9,056 nt of DNA from contig DAIETC010000131.1 in assembly GCA_027345905.1 (NCBI GenBank), forward strand, positions 1-9,056, in the 5' to 3' direction. Within the stretch, counting starts at the first letter, position 1; the number at the start of each line of letters is the position of its first letter. The position numbers and the translations under genes are program-made. The notes under the pieces were generated by a model. That model worked only from the letters and a program-made list of their open reading frames with translations. It was not told where the DNA came from and did no database searches. The DNA comes from Kineosporiaceae bacterium (GTDB taxonomy: Bacteria > Actinomycetota > Actinomycetes > Actinomycetales > Angustibacteraceae). Shown piece by piece: positions 6,509 through 9,056 of this stretch.

Positions 6509-6787
6509 TCACGACGGTCCGCTACCACCTGCGCCGGACGTCGGTGTGCGGAACTCCCGCAGCGCGGCCACCAGTGACCCGGCGGCGACGCTCAGGTGGT
6601 CGACCACCTGCGGGCTCACTGCGCGCAACCGGGTCAGGCCCAGGCACAGCGGGCAGGAGGTGCAGGCGGCGTGGTCTTGGCCGGCATCGGCCGTGGCCTC
6701 GGCGAACCAGCCGCGTAGGGACTCGGCCAGCCGGGCGGCCTCCTCGGCCGCACTGCCCAGTGGGGGGACGTCGTCCGCTGCGGTCAC
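6509..6787 (-). CDS. Small CxxCxxC protein of unknown function, in a kinase operon
   Basis: Protein of 92 residues. An acidic, alanine-rich N-terminal helix (EEAARLAESLRGWFAEA, about 15-31) is followed by H39 and a compact cysteine motif ACTSCPLC (C42, C45, C48), then a second helical part (SPQVVDHLSVAAGSLVAALREF). The pattern 'Cys-x2-Cys-Pro-x-Cys ... hydrophobic, then PEV-(F/V)-(E/D)HL' occurs in small actinobacterial proteins found beside SRPBCC and glucokinase genes (compare DUF5304-type proteins), though I cannot confirm the family. Three Cys plus His could bind zinc or another metal; this is inference. Start GTG 6787 lies 4 bases after the SRPBCC stop, with GGAAGG about 9 bases before it inside that gene. 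Very close spacing on both sides supports a shared transcript. Confidence 0.75.
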   Translation of the reverse strand: MTAADDVPPLGSAAEEAARLAESLRGWFAEATADAGQDHAACTSCPLCLGLTRLRAVSPQVVDHLSVAAGSLVAALREFRTPTSGAGGSGPS

Positions 6788-6791
6788 CGGC

Positions 6792-7238
6792 TCAGCCTTC
6801 CACGCGCTTCTTCAGCTCACGCAGGGCCGTGTCGATGATCTGCTTCTCGGCCTTGCGTTTGAGCAGGCCCAGCATCGGCATCTTGACCCCCACCGTCAGC
6901 TCGTAGGTGATGGCCGTCCCACTGTCGTGGGCGGTGAGCTGGTAGCTGCCGTCGAGGGCCTTCAGCAGATGCCCGGGCTCGACGAGGGTCCAGCTGACCA
7001 CGCCGCTGCCGTCCTTCTTGACCGCCCAGGTGTAGTCCAGACGGTAGGCGTCCTTGATCGCGCCGGCGTCCAGCACGAAGCGCACCCGGGCCGCGCGACC
7101 GCCCGGGCCCTTGGAGAGCACCTCGGCCTCTTTGACCGCGCCAGTCCACTGCGTGTAGGCCGCGAAGTCGCTGATCACCGCCAGCACCCGCGCCGGTGGC
7201 GCGTCGATCTGGACACTGGACTGGGTGCGGTCAGCCAT
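6792..7238 (-). CDS. SRPBCC (START-like) family protein
   Basis: Protein of 148 residues with the polyketide-cyclase/START-like pattern: a first strand SSVQIDAPPARVLAVISDF (7-25), then YTQWTGAVKEAEVL, a run of alternating beta strands with DYTWAVKKDGSGVVSWTLVEP and GSYQLTAHDSGTAITYELTVGV, and a long C-terminal helix (LLKRKAEKQIIDTALRELKKRVEG). The fold makes a hydrophobic cavity that binds lipids or other small apolar ligands; no catalytic function can be assigned. ATG 7238 is chosen because the domain begins a few residues after it, although the same frame remains open to 7892. Its Shine-Dalgarno sequence is weak and distant (AAAGG about 13 bases upstream). It is the first gene of the minus-strand operon and diverges from the TadE-like gene. 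Confidence 0.85.
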   Translation of the reverse strand: MADRTQSSVQIDAPPARVLAVISDFAAYTQWTGAVKEAEVLSKGPGGRAARVRFVLDAGAIKDAYRLDYTWAVKKDGSGVVSWTLVEPGHLLKALDGSYQLTAHDSGTAITYELTVGVKMPMLGLLKRKAEKQIIDTALRELKKRVEG

Positions 7239-7464
7239 CTGGGCGGTGGTGCCTTTCGCTGCGCGTTGGCCGCCCCCAACCCTGGCGGGAGGCGCGATCA
7301 GGTCGCTGCGAACGTTACCCCGAGGGCAGTTGAGGCGATCACCCTGCCGCGCACCCTCACCCACTGTAACGTCGCGAGTCATATTGACGATGAAGACATT
7401 GCAGAGTGTGACTGCGCGAACGGCGCTGGCCCAGCGGGGCAGGGCGAGCGAGAGGAGGCCGGGC
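7239..7464. promoter_or_regulatory. Divergent intergenic region with candidate promoters
   Basis: This 226-base gap separates the SRPBCC operon (minus) from the Tad pair (plus), and no credible gene is seen in it. It contains the most AT-rich patch of this half of the window (about 7363-7402). On the plus strand TTGACG at 7384-7389 is a good -35, but the hexamer 17 bases on (TGTGAC) is a poor -10. On the minus strand TACAGT (7368-7363) is a possible -10, giving a leader of about 125 bases. CGTTAC (7313-7318) and GTAACG (7366-7371) form a distant inverted pair of unknown meaning. Confidence 0.35.
7452..7458 (+). promoter_or_regulatory. Ribosome binding site of the TadE-like gene
   Basis: GAGGAGG, 6 bases before GTG 7465. 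It is the strongest such site in the window and fixes the start, ruling out the longer in-frame extension back to 7225. Confidence 0.75.
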
Positions 7465-8025
7465 GTGCCACGACCTCCGCATCCCGCCCAGAACCCACGT
7501 GACCACCTGGGTGCGGGCCAGGACCGCGGCGCGAGCGCGGTCGAGTTCGCCCTGCTGGTGCCGATCTTCGTCATGCTGGTGATCGGCGGCATCACCGGCG
7601 GCCTGGCGGTGAACCACAAGCTGTCCCTCACCCAAGCCGCTCGCGAGGGAGCGAGGTACGGCTCGACGCTGCCGATCCCGCCGGTGCCAGGGCAGACCGA
7701 AGCCGACTGGCTCAACGCCGTCCTGCAGACCACCCAGCAAGCGGCCGGGTCGGACCTGGTTCCCGGGCAGGACAACTCGACCCTGTGCGTGGCCTTCATC
7801 GACGGCGCGACCGGGCCGAACACCATGCACCTGAGCATGGACACCACCGGTGCGGTCAGCGGCCCCACAACTGGGCCATGTTTCACCGACACCTCCGCCG
7901 TGCGCGCCGACCAGCGCGTGCAGATCCAGATCCAACGCGACCTGCTGCTGGACGCGGGTATCTACCGTTGGCCGCTGCACATCCAGACCCAGGCCGTCGT
8001 CCACTACGAACGGCCCGCCCCGTGA
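7465..8025 (+). CDS. TadE-like pseudopilin / surface protein
   Basis: Protein of 186 residues with the TadE-like N-terminus: a short basic leader, then DRGASAVEFALLVPIFVMLVIGG and a membrane helix to about residue 48. The following motif LTQAAREGARYGS is the usual amphipathic continuation. Gly22 followed by Glu27 at +5 matches the type IVb prepilin-like processing pattern, so cleavage by a TadV/FppA-type peptidase is possible; no such peptidase is in the window. The exterior part has two Cys residues (STLCVAF and TGPCFTD), a candidate disulfide. Family members are minor pilins or surface proteins exported with the Tad/Flp secretion machinery. The stop overlaps the next gene's start as GTGA. 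The rest of a tad cluster would have to lie outside this window. Confidence 0.85.
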   Translation: MPRPPHPAQNPRDHLGAGQDRGASAVEFALLVPIFVMLVIGGITGGLAVNHKLSLTQAAREGARYGSTLPIPPVPGQTEADWLNAVLQTTQQAAGSDLVPGQDNSTLCVAFIDGATGPNTMHLSMDTTGAVSGPTTGPCFTDTSAVRADQRVQIQIQRDLLLDAGIYRWPLHIQTQAVVHYERPAP

Positions 8026-9056
8026 CCGGCGGAATGCTCACCGAGCTGCGCCGGCGGGACGACGGCGCCTACGCGATCCTGTCCGCCCTGCTGCTGACCG
8101 TGATCATCGGTGTGGTGGCGATCGTCATCGACATCGGACTGCTGCGCCACGACCGCCGCTTCGACAAGCTGGCCACGGACTCGGCGGTAATCGCCGGCGC
8201 CACCCGGCTCGGCCAGCAGGTCAGCGCCAGCCCGCGCGCGGCATGCCAGGCCACCTGGAACTACCTCGCCCAGAACCTCGCGGCGACGGGCACCTCGCCG
8301 TGCGGGACCTTCCTGGCCCCAGGTGACGCCGGTTACTCAGCGTGCCCGGCGAGCGCCACCAACGCCAGCGGCACTCTGACCGGATCGGGCGGCACGTACG
8401 ACGTGACCATCACCTGGCCGGTTTTCGACACGGATCCGCTGATGGAACCTGACATCCGCCCGGCGGCGTCCACCCTTACCCAGGCCGTCGTGCCGGACGA
8501 CGGCACACCCTGCGAGCGCCTGGGCGCCAGCGTGCACCACACGCGCAACCTGCTCTTTGCTCCGGCCATCGGCCAGAGCAACTCGGACACGGCAAACCAC
8601 AGCGTGGCGCGCACCCGCATCGGCCCTGGCGTTGGGGGCATCGCCGCACCCCTGGTCATCCTCGACCCCACCGCCTGCAGCGCCCTGACAGCCGAGGGTG
8701 GGGGCGGCGTCCTGATCGCACCCAACGGGCCTGTTCCAGGCCTGATCGCCGTGAACTCGGATGGGACGGGCGGCAACTGCAACGGCAGCACCACCACCAT
8801 TGACTCCAACGCCATGTCGGCCTCGAACAGCGCCATCTGGGCCCAGGACGGCACGGGGGGTGAGGCGGCCCGGATCCTGAGCTATGCCGTGAATACCGGC
8901 CAGACTGACGCCTACAACTCGGCTCAGGTGACCTGCGCCAACAGCAACCCCCCGACCGGTGCGCTGTGCCCGCGGCCCTCGGCGCTGTCCAGCCAGATCT
9001 CCCGACTGTGGTTCATCGACAACCAGTACAACTGCACCGCAACCACGACCGGCTGC
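8022..9056 (+). CDS. TadG/Tad-domain surface protein, cysteine-rich exterior, partial (3' end beyond window)
   Basis: An open frame of 345 codons runs from GTG 8022 to the window edge. Residues 14-55 fit the putative Flp pilus-assembly TadG N-terminal domain: DDGAYAILSALLL, one membrane helix (about 17-41), then a region ending AVIAGATRLG that corresponds to the usual 'AADAAALAGA'. The remainder is predicted to be outside the membrane and is rich in Gly, Ser, Thr and Asn. It contains ten Cys in the visible part, mostly in separate short loops, suggesting several disulfides. Around residue 211, LVILDPTACSAL followed near 244 by VNSDGTGGNC resembles the repeated 'LDP...VNS' stretch seen in other Tad-like exported proteins. 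The start overlaps the TadE-like stop (GTGA); ATG 8034 is an in-frame alternative. The gene is cut by the window end, so length and C-terminus are unknown. Confidence 0.8.
   Translation, partial: MTGGMLTELRRRDDGAYAILSALLLTVIIGVVAIVIDIGLLRHDRRFDKLATDSAVIAGATRLGQQVSASPRAACQATWNYLAQNLAATGTSPCGTFLAPGDAGYSACPASATNASGTLTGSGGTYDVTITWPVFDTDPLMEPDIRPAASTLTQAVVPDDGTPCERLGASVHHTRNLLFAPAIGQSNSDTANHSVARTRIGPGVGGIAAPLVILDPTACSALTAEGGGGVLIAPNGPVPGLIAVNSDGTGGNCNGSTTTIDSNAMSASNSAIWAQDGTGGEAARILSYAVNTGQTDAYNSAQVTCANSNPPTGALCPRPSALSSQISRLWFIDNQYNCTATTTGC

Noticed and set aside
5512..6906. 464-codon plus-strand open frame antisense to ROK kinase A and the small cysteine protein
   Set aside because: Same reason: long antisense frames are expected at this GC content and no motif supports it.
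7239..7892. N-terminal extension of the SRPBCC frame to 7892
   Set aside because: The extension would overlap the TadE-like gene antiparallel, and the START-like domain begins right after ATG 7238.

Overview
This window looks like chromosomal DNA from a high-GC actinobacterium. Evidence: roughly 70% GC almost throughout, mostly GTG starts, tightly packed genes with four-base GTGA stop/start overlaps, and gene families typical of Actinobacteria (ROK glucokinases with the CxCGxxGCxE zinc motif, actinobacterial TadE/TadG-like surface proteins). I cannot name the genus. I find no rRNA, tRNA, CRISPR array or complete mobile element.

Left edge (1-368): about 120 bases of distinctly lower GC (53%) carry what looks like the zinc-finger part of an ISL3-family transposase (+). 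It abuts a minus-strand ORF that encodes only the front of a PAS domain. This reads as a PAS protein gene cut short at an old insertion or rearrangement. Next, on the minus strand, is a 1-acyl-glycerol-3-phosphate acyltransferase-like gene (369-1157).

Plus-strand cluster (1271-3749): diverging from the acyltransferase are three genes joined by GTGA overlaps: an Est30-like alpha/beta hydrolase with a complete Ser-Asp-His triad, a small proline-rich protein with two membrane helices, and a TIGR00300/LOR-SDH family protein related to the ornithine cyclodeaminase part of cyanobacterial ArgZ/AgrE.

Minus-strand cluster (7238-3768): a five-gene putative operon read right to left: SRPBCC (START-like) protein, a 92-residue CxxCxxC protein, ROK kinase A, ROK kinase B, and an endonuclease/exonuclease/phosphatase-fold enzyme. 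Spacings are 4, 13, -4 and -4 bases. The two kinases are tandem paralogues and probable glucokinases. The acyltransferase, hydrolase, SRPBCC protein and perhaps the phosphoesterase suggest a lipid or envelope setting beside sugar phosphorylation, but that link is inference.

Right edge (7465-9056): diverging from the SRPBCC gene is a TadE-like pseudopilin gene, overlapped by a TadG/Tad-domain gene that runs off the window. The second protein has one N-terminal membrane helix and a long Ser/Thr/Asn/Gly-rich, cysteine-rich exterior.

I do not see a clearly new defence or mobile system. The points most worth following are the cysteine-rich Tad pair, the stand-alone LOR/SDH protein coupled to a proline-rich membrane protein, the tandem kinases with the small cysteine protein, the transposase/PAS scar, and an 11-base inverted repeat that brackets the phosphoesterase gene.
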